From Hexactinellida sp. DTS-2022 (lineage: Eukaryota > Porifera > Hexactinellida), in contig JAPNXP010000001.1 of NCBI GenBank assembly GCA_028753945.1, forward strand, positions 1,054,001 through 1,118,000: a stretch of DNA of 64,000 nt, in the 5' to 3' direction. The position numbers and the translations under genes are program-made. A model generated the notes under the pieces. The model made no database searches, was not told the origin of the DNA, and saw only the letters and a program-made list of their open reading frames with translations. This document shows positions 44,780 through 54,649 of the stretch, one piece after another. The first letter of the stretch is position 1. Each line of letters begins with the position of its first letter.

Positions 44780-45119
44780 CTTAACTAGGTTAATTGTTAG
44801 ATTAATTTCGACCATTTAATACACTTAATACAAATTTGTATTTAATAATTTGAAGTGCATTTTCCAAATACACACCTCTAATCCCATTTGTAGAGACAAC
44901 ATCGGCAGAACTGCTGATTTATCTACTTTCTAGTCAACAAGGAAACATATTGATGCTAATTGTTATGTTGAGAAAATGCTATACTTAAAAGTTTAGCAGA
45001 TTGACCAGATTGTAATAATAATAAATTAGACCAAAAGAATATGGACTCAGAATAATGGTTGTATTATCGCTATACTTTAGCTTAGGTTTCTATCTCTATG
45101 AGTTCTCACTTGTTATATA
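44780..45119. other. AT-rich spacer before the PNPT1-proximal MITE
   Basis: No feature is seen. Confidence 0.45.
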
Positions 45120-45506
45120 CAGTTGAAACCGGGTTTTTCTAACACCGGGTTATTCTAACTATCGGTTTTTTCTAACCAATTTTTGATTAACTTAATATTT
45201 AATTCGTAATTACGCTTCATTTCCGTAACTACCGAAATATTCTAAGAATCGGTGTATTCTATCTCATTCCTGCCAAAATATTTGAGTCATTCCTTGTACG
45301 GGGCTCCAATTTAGACTCACAATCGGTAATTTTGTCCCAGCTGAAAATTCCTGTCCGAATGTCATACACGTATACCATTTTAAGCCTGTACATAACAGCC
45401 ACCGAAATGGTTAAATCCATGTAAGGTTGGCAGATTTGCTAAGTATCGGTTTATTCTAACTATTCTTACTTGTAAAGAAATGGTTAGAAAAACCCGGTTT
45501 CTACTA
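45120..45506. mobile_element. TA-flanked MITE abutting the PNPT1 start codon
   Basis: The 387-bp element has inverted ends CAGTTGAAACCGGGTTTTTC and complement TAGTAGAAACCGGGTTTTTC, extending about 24 bp. TA flanks both ends (45118-45119, 45507-45508). Inside, CGGTTTWTTCTAAC-like words repeat several times in both halves. The right end lies 6 bp before the PNPT1 ATG. Confidence 0.8.
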
Positions 45507-45512
45507 TAGTTA

Positions 45513-47702
45513 ATGAATCGACATTTCGTCCGTCTCCTCTCGACCCCCCCGGTGGTTAGCCACAAGTTCCTGCTCTGCGGCAAGCGCTGGGAGATCAGCC
45601 GCGGGCTCCTGGCGCCGCACGCGGATTCTGCCGCCCTTGTACACTTCGGAGACACAGCTGTGCTAGCGGCCTTCTTCGCAGACACTCAGCAAAACAGTTC
45701 GAACCAATTGGTTGGCATTCCGTTTACAACCGATTACTCTGAAAAGCAACACATCTCAACTGACCCGTCGCACAACTTCTACCTGCGCTCCGCGAGACAT
45801 TTCGAGAAGTTTTCTCTCATTTCGCGATCCATCGACCGGACGGTGCGTCCCATCCTGCCCCCTCTCGCCTACCCTATCAACCTCACCTGCGTTCTCCTGG
45901 CCTCGGACGGGATGCACGACCCGGAAATCGCGGCAATTAACGCCGCCTCTGCCGCGCTCTCGCTCACCAGCACACCAGGTATGTCCACCTGCGCGGCTGT
46001 GCGGATGGGCCGCGTCCGCCGCTCCTGGGTCGTTAACCCCAGCCGAACAGAGCTCAGTGAGAGCGACGCCAACTACATCGTGTCTTGCACGAAGGCGGGA
46101 ATATCCATGGTCCAGGGACACTCCGATGAGCTCTCTCTGTCGCTGTTCTGTGAAATGTTAACCATAGCGCAAGAGCAGTGTACGCAAATAATAAAGCACT
46201 TGGATGTCCTCAAGGCTGTTACGAATCCGACTTTCTCCATCCTGCCTCCGGCGACTGAGCTACCCAGTAACTCTCTCTACTCCCAACTCAAGGAGACCTA
46301 CTTCGAGACTATAAAAGGGTTTCTCTCCGCCCCTCTCAGCAAGCTGCAGCGCTCCAAACAGTCCATCCAGGTCTCCAACCAAGTCAAGGCCAGCGCGATA
46401 GAACTGTCCCCCACCATATCTCACTCCGCCGTGGAGCAGCTCAAAACGGACCTCCACAGAGAGGCGCTCCGAGAGAACATCATGGAGCGTGACGTCAGGC
46501 CGGGCGCGCGGGGCTGCGAGCAGATCCGGGAGCTGTCCGCGAGCATGGGTCCCCTCAAGGCCGCGCACGGGTCCGCGATCTTCCAGCGCGGAGAGACGCA
46601 GATTCTGTCCTCGCTGTCGCTGCTGCCGCCCGTCTTCTCCTTCGACCCCGCCTCCGAGCGCGAGGTGGTGGACAGCTGTTCCGTGGAGAACTTCTATCTG
46701 CGCTACTCGAACCCCGACTACGCGGTGCGCGAGTCCAAGTCGAGAGGAATGCCGAACCGCCGCGAGCTGGGACACAGCCGTCTGGCGGAGAGCGCCTTTC
46801 TCCGCCTGTTGCCCGGCTGCTTCCCCTTCTCCCTGAATCTCTTCTGCGACGTGCAGTCCTCCAGCGGCTCCTCCTCCATGACCAGCATCTGCGCCGCCTC
46901 CCTCGCCATGCGCGACGGGGGCGTCCCGCTCAAGGCGCTCGCGGCCGGGGTGGCCACTGGGCTCATCCTGGGGAAGGCGAACTCTGTGGAGAGCTACTGC
47001 ATCCTGTCGGACATCCAGGGCATTGAGGACGCGCTGGGGAACATGGACTTTAAGGTGGGAGGGACCAGAGACGGCATCACCGCTTGTCAGCTGGATATTA
47101 AAGAGTTCCACGGCATTCCAATGGACATCATGCGTCGTTGTTTGGAGAGAAGTTGGCAAGATAGGCATAATATTCTAGATTTCATGGACGGGATTATTTC
47201 TACCCACAAACCGTCTCCCAAGTTCAACACGCCGGTCTCTTCTGTGATAACCAAGCAGGGCCTGACCTCTCCCGGACTTATGTTCAAGGTTCGCAAGCTG
47301 CAAGAGACAATGGGCGTGACCACCTACGCGCTGAGTCCCAGCCAGCTCTACCTGTACGGCGACTCTTCTCAGAAGCACTCGGCGGCGCTCAAGTGCATTC
47401 ACTCTCTGCTGGAGAGACAGGAGAGCCCTCAGCTGGAGTTCGGCGCGCTGTACCGCTGCCGAGTCGTGGAGGTGCGTCCGTACGGACTCCTGGTGCAGCT
47501 GTACCCCAACCAAGAGGAGCCCACACTCGTGCACACCTCACAATTGCACCCCGCGGGCATCCTGGCCAGCTCACTCGGCTTTAAAGTGGATGACATCATC
47601 ATTGTCAAGTACTTTGGGATGGAGCCTATTTCCGGTCGGCACAGGGTATCTCGGAAAGCCGCGATGTGTCCGTACGAGAAAGAACCCATCCAGCTGTTGT
47701 GA
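45513..47702 (+). CDS. PNPT1: Polyribonucleotide nucleotidyltransferase 1 (mitochondrial PNPase)
   Basis: This single exon encodes 729 residues (human is 783). Two RNase PH folds are present: the first has DRTVRPILPP, the second has NRRELGHSRLAESAF, SSGSSSMTSICAASLAMRDG and NMDFKVGGTRDGITACQLDI. A helical linker lies between. The KH region (about 575-640) is weakly conserved, and an S1 domain follows (GALYRCRVVEVRPYGLLVQL). Role: 3'-5' phosphorolysis and RNA handling in mitochondria. The N-terminus (NRHFVRLLSTPP) fits a presequence. The ATG lies 6 bp after a MITE, so the leader and probably the promoter are transposon-derived, unless a further 5' exon exists. Confidence 0.94.
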   Translation: MNRHFVRLLSTPPVVSHKFLLCGKRWEISRGLLAPHADSAALVHFGDTAVLAAFFADTQQNSSNQLVGIPFTTDYSEKQHISTDPSHNFYLRSARHFEKFSLISRSIDRTVRPILPPLAYPINLTCVLLASDGMHDPEIAAINAASAALSLTSTPGMSTCAAVRMGRVRRSWVVNPSRTELSESDANYIVSCTKAGISMVQGHSDELSLSLFCEMLTIAQEQCTQIIKHLDVLKAVTNPTFSILPPATELPSNSLYSQLKETYFETIKGFLSAPLSKLQRSKQSIQVSNQVKASAIELSPTISHSAVEQLKTDLHREALRENIMERDVRPGARGCEQIRELSASMGPLKAAHGSAIFQRGETQILSSLSLLPPVFSFDPASEREVVDSCSVENFYLRYSNPDYAVRESKSRGMPNRRELGHSRLAESAFLRLLPGCFPFSLNLFCDVQSSSGSSSMTSICAASLAMRDGGVPLKALAAGVATGLILGKANSVESYCILSDIQGIEDALGNMDFKVGGTRDGITACQLDIKEFHGIPMDIMRRCLERSWQDRHNILDFMDGIISTHKPSPKFNTPVSSVITKQGLTSPGLMFKVRKLQETMGVTTYALSPSQLYLYGDSSQKHSAALKCIHSLLERQESPQLEFGALYRCRVVEVRPYGLLVQLYPNQEEPTLVHTSQLHPAGILASSLGFKVDDIIIVKYFGMEPISGRHRVSRKAAMCPYEKEPIQLL

Positions 47703-47877
47703 CGTTAGAAGCTAGTTAGGACATTTTGAATTCTATCTTTCAAAGGGCATTTTATCACTTGATCTCGAGTTAGCCGAATTATTTGACAAATAAAGAATTA
47801 GATTTTAATATTTTAATTTTGGACTTATAAAGAGAACTGACTGTAACATTGACAATGTTAGAAAGCCTTAGCCCTTT

Positions 47878-48240
47878 ATGTCTCTTCTGGACATGTCTCT
47901 TCTAGACATGTCTCTTTTAGACATGTCTCTTCTGGACATGTCTCTTTTGGACATGTCTCTTCTGGACATGTCTCTTTTAGACATGTCTCTTCTGGACATG
48001 TCTCTTTTAGACATGTCTCTTCTGGACATGTCTCTTTTAGACATGTCTCTTCTGGACATGTCTCTTCTGGACATGTCTCTTCTGGACATGTCTCTTCTAG
48101 ACATGTCTCTTCTAGACATGTCTCTTCTGGACACGTCTCTTCTGGACACGTCTCTTCTGGACATGTCTCTTCTGGACATGTCTCTTCTGGACATGTCTCT
48201 TCTGGACATGTCTCTTCTAGACACGTCTCTTCTGGACATG
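47878..48240. repeat. 15-bp tandem array, 24 units (GGACATGTCTCTTCT type)
   Basis: Units are ACATGTCTCTTCTGG with TTTTAG, TTCTAG and TTTTGG variants and a few ACACGTC units. The core RGACATGTCT recurs every 15 bp with CTTCT or CTTTT spacers. Both strands stay open (MSLLD and MSRRD repeats) without being genes. It ends 86 bases before the next gene's ATG. Confidence 0.95.
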
Positions 48241-48325
48241 CAGTCCTTACAAATATACCGCTTATTTATTTGTTTGAATAAATCCTATACTTTATTCTAT
48301 TACATTCTAAGCTGATTTGGGATTA

Positions 48326-51300
48326 ATGGCAACTGCTAATCCTGCTGAAACTACACCAACTGATGAGTTAATATTTGATTTTATAAGAGAAGAGATCATT
48401 GTTGCGTTCGATAGAATAATTACAGAAGTTAAGTCCCGTAGAGATCAGCTGTTATCGGAGATTGAGGATAGGAGAAGAGAGTTGAAGAATTCAGCTATGT
48501 TTGATAGCGTGAGAGAGTTGGAAGATATGAGATCTAATTTGGAGATGTCCGTGAAACAAAATGTAGCTATGAAAAGACAGCAGGAGTCTCTAGCTGATTT
48601 AGACTCTGAAATTAATAAATTAAGGACAGATATAAACAGGAACACACAACTGAAATACAGCTGTTCCCTCGATCAGCTGATCCAACAGATCAAGAAGTTT
48701 GGAGAAATTATTGATACAACTAGCAATCTAACTCTAGCTAAAGCTAAATACTCTAGAAAACTAACAGCTGCTAAAGTTATAGAGGGATTTGAATCTGCTT
48801 ATTCAATGAGACTCCATATAGACCAGTATAAGGAATTGCTACTATAAACATCGACTAGACGGGATTTTGGGACTTGATTAAAAATGCACTGTACACTATT
48901 TTTTGGAAGAAATAGTAATTAAATAGTGAATGAATTAAAATGAATTGAAAATGGTAATATAGAATGAATAAGAAAATAGGGCATAAGAGAATAACTGAAC
49001 CCTAGCTGGACAGATAGAACAAAACGCGATATTAGGACTTCAACGGGATATTGGGACCTGACCGGGATATCTGGACCTGACGGGATATCTGGACCTGAAC
49101 GGGATATTGGGACCTGACGGGATATCTGGACCTGAACGGGATATTGGGACCTGACCGGGATATCTGGACCTGACGGGATATCTGGACCTGACGGGATATT
49201 GGGACCTGACCGGGATATCTGGACCTGACGGGATATCTGGACCTGACGGGATATCTGGACCTGACGGGATATTAGGACCTGAACGGGATATCTGGACCTG
49301 ACGGGATATTGGGACCTGACGGGATATTGGGACCTGACGGGATATTAGGACCTGAACGGGATATCTGGACCTGACGGGATATTGGGACCTGACGGGATAT
49401 TAGGACCTGACGGGATATTGGGACCTGAACGGGATATCTGGACCTGACGGGATATCTGGACCTGACGGGATATTGGGACCTGACGGGATATTAGGACCTG
49501 ACGGGATATCTGGACCTGAACGGGGAATAAGAAAATCGGGTCTAAGGGAATAACATAATCAATACTGGACAGATAGAACAAAACGGGATTTCTGGACCTG
49601 ACGGGATATCTGGACCTGACGGGATATTAGGACCTGAACGGGATATCTGGACCTGACGGGATATTGGGACCTGACCGGGATATTGGGACCTGACGGGATA
49701 TTAGGACCTGAACGGGATATCTGGACCTGACGGGATATTGGGACCTGACCGGGATATTGGGACCTGACCGGGATATCTGGACCTGACGGGATATCTGGAC
49801 CTGACGGGATATCTGGACCTGACGGGATATTAGGACCTGAACGGGATATCTGGACCTGACGGGATATTGGGACCTGACGGGATATTGGGACCTGACGGGA
49901 TATTAGGACCTGAACGGGATATCTGGACCTGACGGGATATTGGGACCTGACGGGATATTAGGACCTGACGGGATATTGGGACCTGAACGGGATATCTGGA
50001 CCTGACGGGATATCTGGACCTGACGGGATATTGGGACCTGACGGGATATTAGGACCTGACGGGATATCTGGACCTGAACGGGGAATAAGAAAATCGGGTC
50101 TAAGGGAATAACATAATCAATACTGGACAGATAGAACAAAACGGGATTTCTGGACCTGACGGGATATCTGGACCTGACGGGATATTAGGACCTGAACGGG
50201 ATATCTGGACCTGACGGGATATTGGGACCTGACCGGGATATTGGGACCTGACGGGATATTAGGACCTGAACGGGATATCTGGACCTGACGGGATATTGGG
50301 ACCTGACCGGGATATTGGGACCTGACGGGATATTAGGACCTGACGGGATATTGGGACCTGACGGGATATTAGGACCTGAACGGGATATCTGGACCTGACG
50401 GGATATTAGGACCTGACCGGGATATTGGGACCTGAACGGGGTATAAGACAATCGGGTCTAAGGAAATAAGTTTAAATAACATAATCAATACTGGACAGAT
50501 AGAACAAAACGGGATTTCTGGACCTGACGGGATATCTGGACCTGACGGGATATTAGGACCTGAACGGGATATCTGGACCTGACGGGATATTAGGACCTGA
50601 CCGGGATATTGGGACCTGACGGGATATCTGGACCTGAACGGGGTATAAGACAATCGGGTCTAAGGAAATAACATAATCAATACTGGACAGATAGAACAAA
50701 ACGGGATATCTGGACCTGACGGGATATTGGGACCTGACGGGATATTGGGACCTGACGGGATATCTGGACCTGAACGGGATATTGGGACCTGACCGGGATA
50801 TTGGGACCTGACGGGATATCTGGACCTGAACGGGATATTAGGACCTGACGGGATATTGGGACCTGAACGGGATATCTGGACCTGACGGGATATTGGGACC
50901 TGAACGGGATATCTGGACCTGACGGGATATTGGGACTTGACGGGATATTGGGACCTGACGGGATATTGGGACCTGACGGGATATTAGGACCTGACGGGAT
51001 ATTGGGACCTGAACGGGATATCTGGACCTGAACGGGGTATAAGACAATCGGGTCTAAGGAAATAACATAATCAATACTGGACAGATAGAACAAAACGGGA
51101 TATCTGGACCTGACGGGATATTGGGACCTGACGGGATATCTGGACCTGAACGGGATATTGGGACCTGACCGGGATATCTGGACCTGACGGGATATTGGGA
51201 CCTGACGGGATATCTGGACCTGACGGGATATTGGGACCTGAACGGGATATCTGGACCTGACGGGATATTAGGACCTGAACGGGATATCTGGACCTGACGG

Positions 51301-53234
51301 GATATTGGGACCTGACGGGATATTAGGACCTGACGGGATATTGGGACCTGACGGGATATTGGGACCTGACGGGATATTAGGACCTGAACGGGATATCTGG
51401 ACCTGACGGGATATTAGGACCTGACCGGGATATTGGGACCTGACGGGATATTGGGACCTGACGGGATATTAGGACCTGAACGGGATATCTGGACCTGACG
51501 GGATATTAGGACCTGACGGGATATTGGGACCTGACGGGATATCTGGACCTGAACGGGGTATAAGACAATCGGGTCTAAGGAAATAAGTTTAAATAACATA
51601 ATCAATACTGGACAGATAGAACAAAACGGGATATCTGGACCTGACGGGATATTGGGACCTGAACGGGATATCTGGACCTGACGGGATATTGGGACCTGAC
51701 CGGGATATCTGGACCTGACCGGGATATTGGGACCTGACGGGGATATCTGGACCTGAACGGGATATTGGGACCTGACGGGGATATCTGGACCTGACCGGGA
51801 TATTGGGACCTGACGGGATATCTGGACCTGAACGGGATATTAGGACCTGACGGGATATCTGGACCTGGCGGGATATTGGGACCTGACGGGATATTGGGAC
51901 CTGACGGGATTTTAGGACCTGACCGGGATATCTGGACCTGACGGGATATCTGGACCTGGCGGGATATTGGGACCTGACGGGATATCTGGACCTGACGGGA
52001 TATTGGGACCTGACCGGGATATCTGGACCTGAATGGGATATCTGGACCTGAACGGGATATTGGGACCTGACGGGATATTGGGACCTGACGGGATATTGGG
52101 ACCTGACCGGGATTTTGGGACCTGACCGGGATATTGGGACCTGAACGGGATATCTGGACCTGACGGGATTTTGGGACCTGAACGGGATATTGGGACCTGA
52201 CCGGGATATCAGGACCTGAGCTGGATGTTTGGACTTAGTTTAACCTGTCGCTTTACTTATTTCTGGTTTTTCCTTACTATTACTTATTATTTTCTTCATT
52301 CATTTTTTCATTCATTTATTTTCTACCCTATTTTTTTCAATTGATAATATCATTTTTCTACCAAGTCCCAAAATCCCGTCTAGTCGTGGTTTCCTCTATG
52401 TAACCCATTCAGGTAGTAAGACGGTGCTGGTATACAATGCAGAAGATTTTAAGTTTATACAAGAGTTTGGAGACACTGAATATCCACCTAAATGTGTCGC
52501 TAGTAGCAAAGAGTTCATTTACGTTATTTCACCTGATGAAATATTGCAATACAAATCTTCAGATTTCGCACTTGTTGAGACTATATATGCATCTTTTTCC
52601 CATTGGGGCAATTTTTATATTTGCATCGGAATTAGTGATGTTCTTGTGTGGGATAACCGTGGCTCTATTAAGGTATATGATAGCGCTCTTGACCTCGAAG
52701 AAGATATAAAGTTAGATTTGGAGAAGTATAGCGAGCCGTATTATCGTGAATGCCTGAGTATGATAACGAGAGAAAATATGTTATATATCTTATTAGCTAA
52801 CAAAATACTCTTATTTGTACCCTTTGGAGACTGGAATAATATTAGTTGTTATTTCAAGAAGCAAGAAGGTATTTTAACTAATATTCATATATACGTACTT
52901 GTATTATTATCAAACACTATTTATTCATCTATTCCCTTTAGGTAAGATACCCTATGTTAAGATGCCCTCTGCATTCTGTCTCGACCCAGCAGGTAATGTT
53001 ATAGTCGCAGACGCTTGTACCTGTTCTATAAAGTTCCTCTCTCCAGAGGGAGACCTTATCCACACTATAGGGGAGAGTACAGTGGGGAGTGATAGCATCA
53101 TCAGAGAGTGCTCTGATATAGCTGTTTATAAGAACAGTGTTATTGTAGCTTGTAGGGATCCTGTCACGAAGCAATTATATTTCATTATTCAGCATAAAAC
53201 TGGCATACTTAAAGTTGGATTACATCCTCTTTGA
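48326..53234 (+). CDS. Coiled-coil/NHL beta-propeller protein with altered 3' end (3 exons)
   Basis: My model is 48326-48825, 52417-52868 and 52942-53234. Phases agree and it encodes 414 residues. Exon 1 is a long coiled coil (about 20-150), like the helical middle of TRIM proteins but without RING or B-box. Exons 2 and 3 form blades of an NHL-type propeller (TVLVYNAEDFKFIQEF; AFCLDPAGNVIVADACTCSI). Intron 1 (3.6 kb) contains the TIR element with its satellite. The last codons of exon 3 (from 53172) come from a DIRS element; skipping the element, the frame would reach a stop seven codons on (QYIIRIY). Function is unknown, and a relation to the TRIM-NHL gene at 35.2 kb is likely. The donor (CCA|GTATAAG) is moderate, so intron 1 is the weakest part. 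Confidence 0.65.
48852..52386. mobile_element. 3.5-kb element with perfect 25-bp inverted ends and a satellite interior
   Basis: The left end 48852-48876 (CGACTAGACGGGATTTTGGG, then ACTTG) and the right end 52362-52386 are exact complements. About 150 bp of AT-rich unique DNA lies inside each end, and the rest is an 18-bp satellite. No transposase ORF is seen. Flanking duplications are not evident. The 19 bases GACGGGATTTTGGGACTTG of the end match the satellite unit GACGGGATATTGGGACCTG at 17 positions. Confidence 0.8.
49027..52215. repeat. 18-bp satellite array with higher-order structure
   Basis: The unit is GACGGGATATYTGGACCT or GACGGGATATTGGGACCT, with 17-19 bp length variants (GACCGGG, GAACGGG, TTAGG). 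About 3.2 kb are filled. A spacer of about 62-72 bp (GAATAAGAAAATCGGGTCTA to GGACAGATAGAACAAAAC) interrupts the array at about 48960, 49521, 50080, 50438, 50640, 51033 and 51556. Two neighbouring blocks of 558 bp (from about 49345 and 49903) are nearly identical, showing recent segmental amplification. Confidence 0.93.
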
Positions 53235-53349
53235 CCCAAATTTATAGCTCAAGCACTAATGTGCTTTTGTATTTGTTTATTAGTAAACCAAAAGCGTTTA
53301 TTATTTCCCTTACTACATCATCTCTATACTCCCAATCTACTCATATTTC
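53191..53349. repeat. DIRS left inverted terminal repeat
   Basis: These 159 bp, beginning AGCATAAAACTGGCATACTT, are the complement of 57804-57962. Confidence 0.92.
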
Positions 53350-53408
53350 TTCTTTTGGCTTATATTATACATATTAGCTCACATTTTGCACTACTACGAC
53401 ACCAACAG

Positions 53409-54536
53409 ATGGATTTTACCTCCGAAAGCTTTCGGAGCTCGCTTAATCAGGTGCTCAATTCACCAGAAATACTGGACCAGTTGTCTCAAGCTCTTCAGGG
53501 GACAACTAATCCTGGTCAAAGTCCAATGACCACTTCACCAGTGTTTCGGAGGCATACAGTAAGTGTAGTTAGCCCTCCATTGAGAGATCCAGAGGCCATT
53601 GGGCCCTCGGTGTCTTCCCATAGGGAAGAGCCGAGTCCGTCCTTGATAGAAGGACATACGGACTCTCACATGTCTAGCCAGCCACCTGAGTTAGTAGAGG
53701 AGACTAGCTCAACTCAGGCAACTCATTCATTGGCTGACAGGGGTACTAGGCTGGAACAGCCAATCCAAGGTACCCAAGGGGTTCTCTACCAACCCAAAAA
53801 CAAATGTTCCCCCGATGGATCGTGGAAACTTAACGAGGAGATGAGTTCGTATATACAGACACACTTTAATCAAGCACAGTCTCTAGAGGTACGCGAGGAT
53901 ACCCTCGAATTTTTGCCTAGACCTGAGATGGACGACCTATTTCCACCTGAATTGGATGACGGTGTGAAATTTTTTATCACGCACAACTTGAAGGACAAGT
54001 TGGCAAGGGGTTCCCTGGCTCAATTGTACACAGCTCAGAAGCTCCTCTTAGAGGCGACTGGCCCTCTAATGTGTCTGTGGGATAATTTATCCAATGACTC
54101 AGACTTCCCCGCTGCTGATTCAATGCGAATTATTGAAGCAGCAATTACTCTAATTGGAAATGCATCCAATTATGTAACAGAGGAACGTAGACGCACTGTC
54201 CTCAGGAAAATAAACGTTGATCTTGAGTCCTTAGCCTCAAACAATTTTGAGGGTCGACAACGCAAATTATTTGGACCTTCAATGGAAAAACAGATTCAGG
54301 AACACATGCATGGTTCAAAGGTCTTAGAGGAGGCGTCTAAACGTCGCCCAGGTTATAGTGGTAGTAAGAACAAACCACTTAGTACGTATAACCCTTCTGG
54401 GTTCCGGGGAAAGCAGCCCTTTCGTGCCCCCGCCCCTGTTTCTTACCCAAACAGAGGGCGGCAATCACAGAGGTACAACTCAAATCAGAGAACTTCAAAG
54501 TACTCCCCGAGACCCCAATACAAGAAGTCTCAATAA
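53409..54536 (+). CDS. DIRS gag-like ORF1
   Basis: ORF1 encodes 375 residues from ATG 53409; the frame extends 50 codons upstream without likely coding value. The N-terminus is Ser/Thr/Pro-rich. The middle is acidic and helical (LPRPEMDDLFPPELDDGVKF), and the C-terminus is basic with Arg/Tyr/Asn-rich sequence, fitting a nucleic-acid-binding structural protein. No zinc knuckle is seen. It overlaps the start of the next long frame, as is usual in compact DIRS elements. Confidence 0.8.
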   Translation: MDFTSESFRSSLNQVLNSPEILDQLSQALQGTTNPGQSPMTTSPVFRRHTVSVVSPPLRDPEAIGPSVSSHREEPSPSLIEGHTDSHMSSQPPELVEETSSTQATHSLADRGTRLEQPIQGTQGVLYQPKNKCSPDGSWKLNEEMSSYIQTHFNQAQSLEVREDTLEFLPRPEMDDLFPPELDDGVKFFITHNLKDKLARGSLAQLYTAQKLLLEATGPLMCLWDNLSNDSDFPAADSMRIIEAAITLIGNASNYVTEERRRTVLRKINVDLESLASNNFEGRQRKLFGPSMEKQIQEHMHGSKVLEEASKRRPGYSGSKNKPLSTYNPSGFRGKQPFRAPAPVSYPNRGRQSQRYNSNQRTSKYSPRPQYKKSQ

Positions 54537-54649
54537 TTTCGAGGCTACATACGCCTACCAACCTTCCTCTCACAGGCAGAACTGGACACTGCCTCCACAA
54601 CTGGAGGCTGATTACTGGAGAGGAATGGACACTGGAAACAGTTTCCGGG

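Noticed and set aside
46260..47168. 302-codon minus-strand ORF opposite PNPT1
   Set aside because: A shadow of the second RNase PH domain; composition and lack of similarity argue against it.
49345..51605. Several minus-strand ORFs rich in SGPNIP and SRQVQI
   Set aside because: These are artefacts of the 18-bp satellite; frames change with unit-length variants.
49027..52215. CRISPR array
   Set aside because: Units are contiguous and variable in length, with no unique spacers, in a eukaryotic intron.
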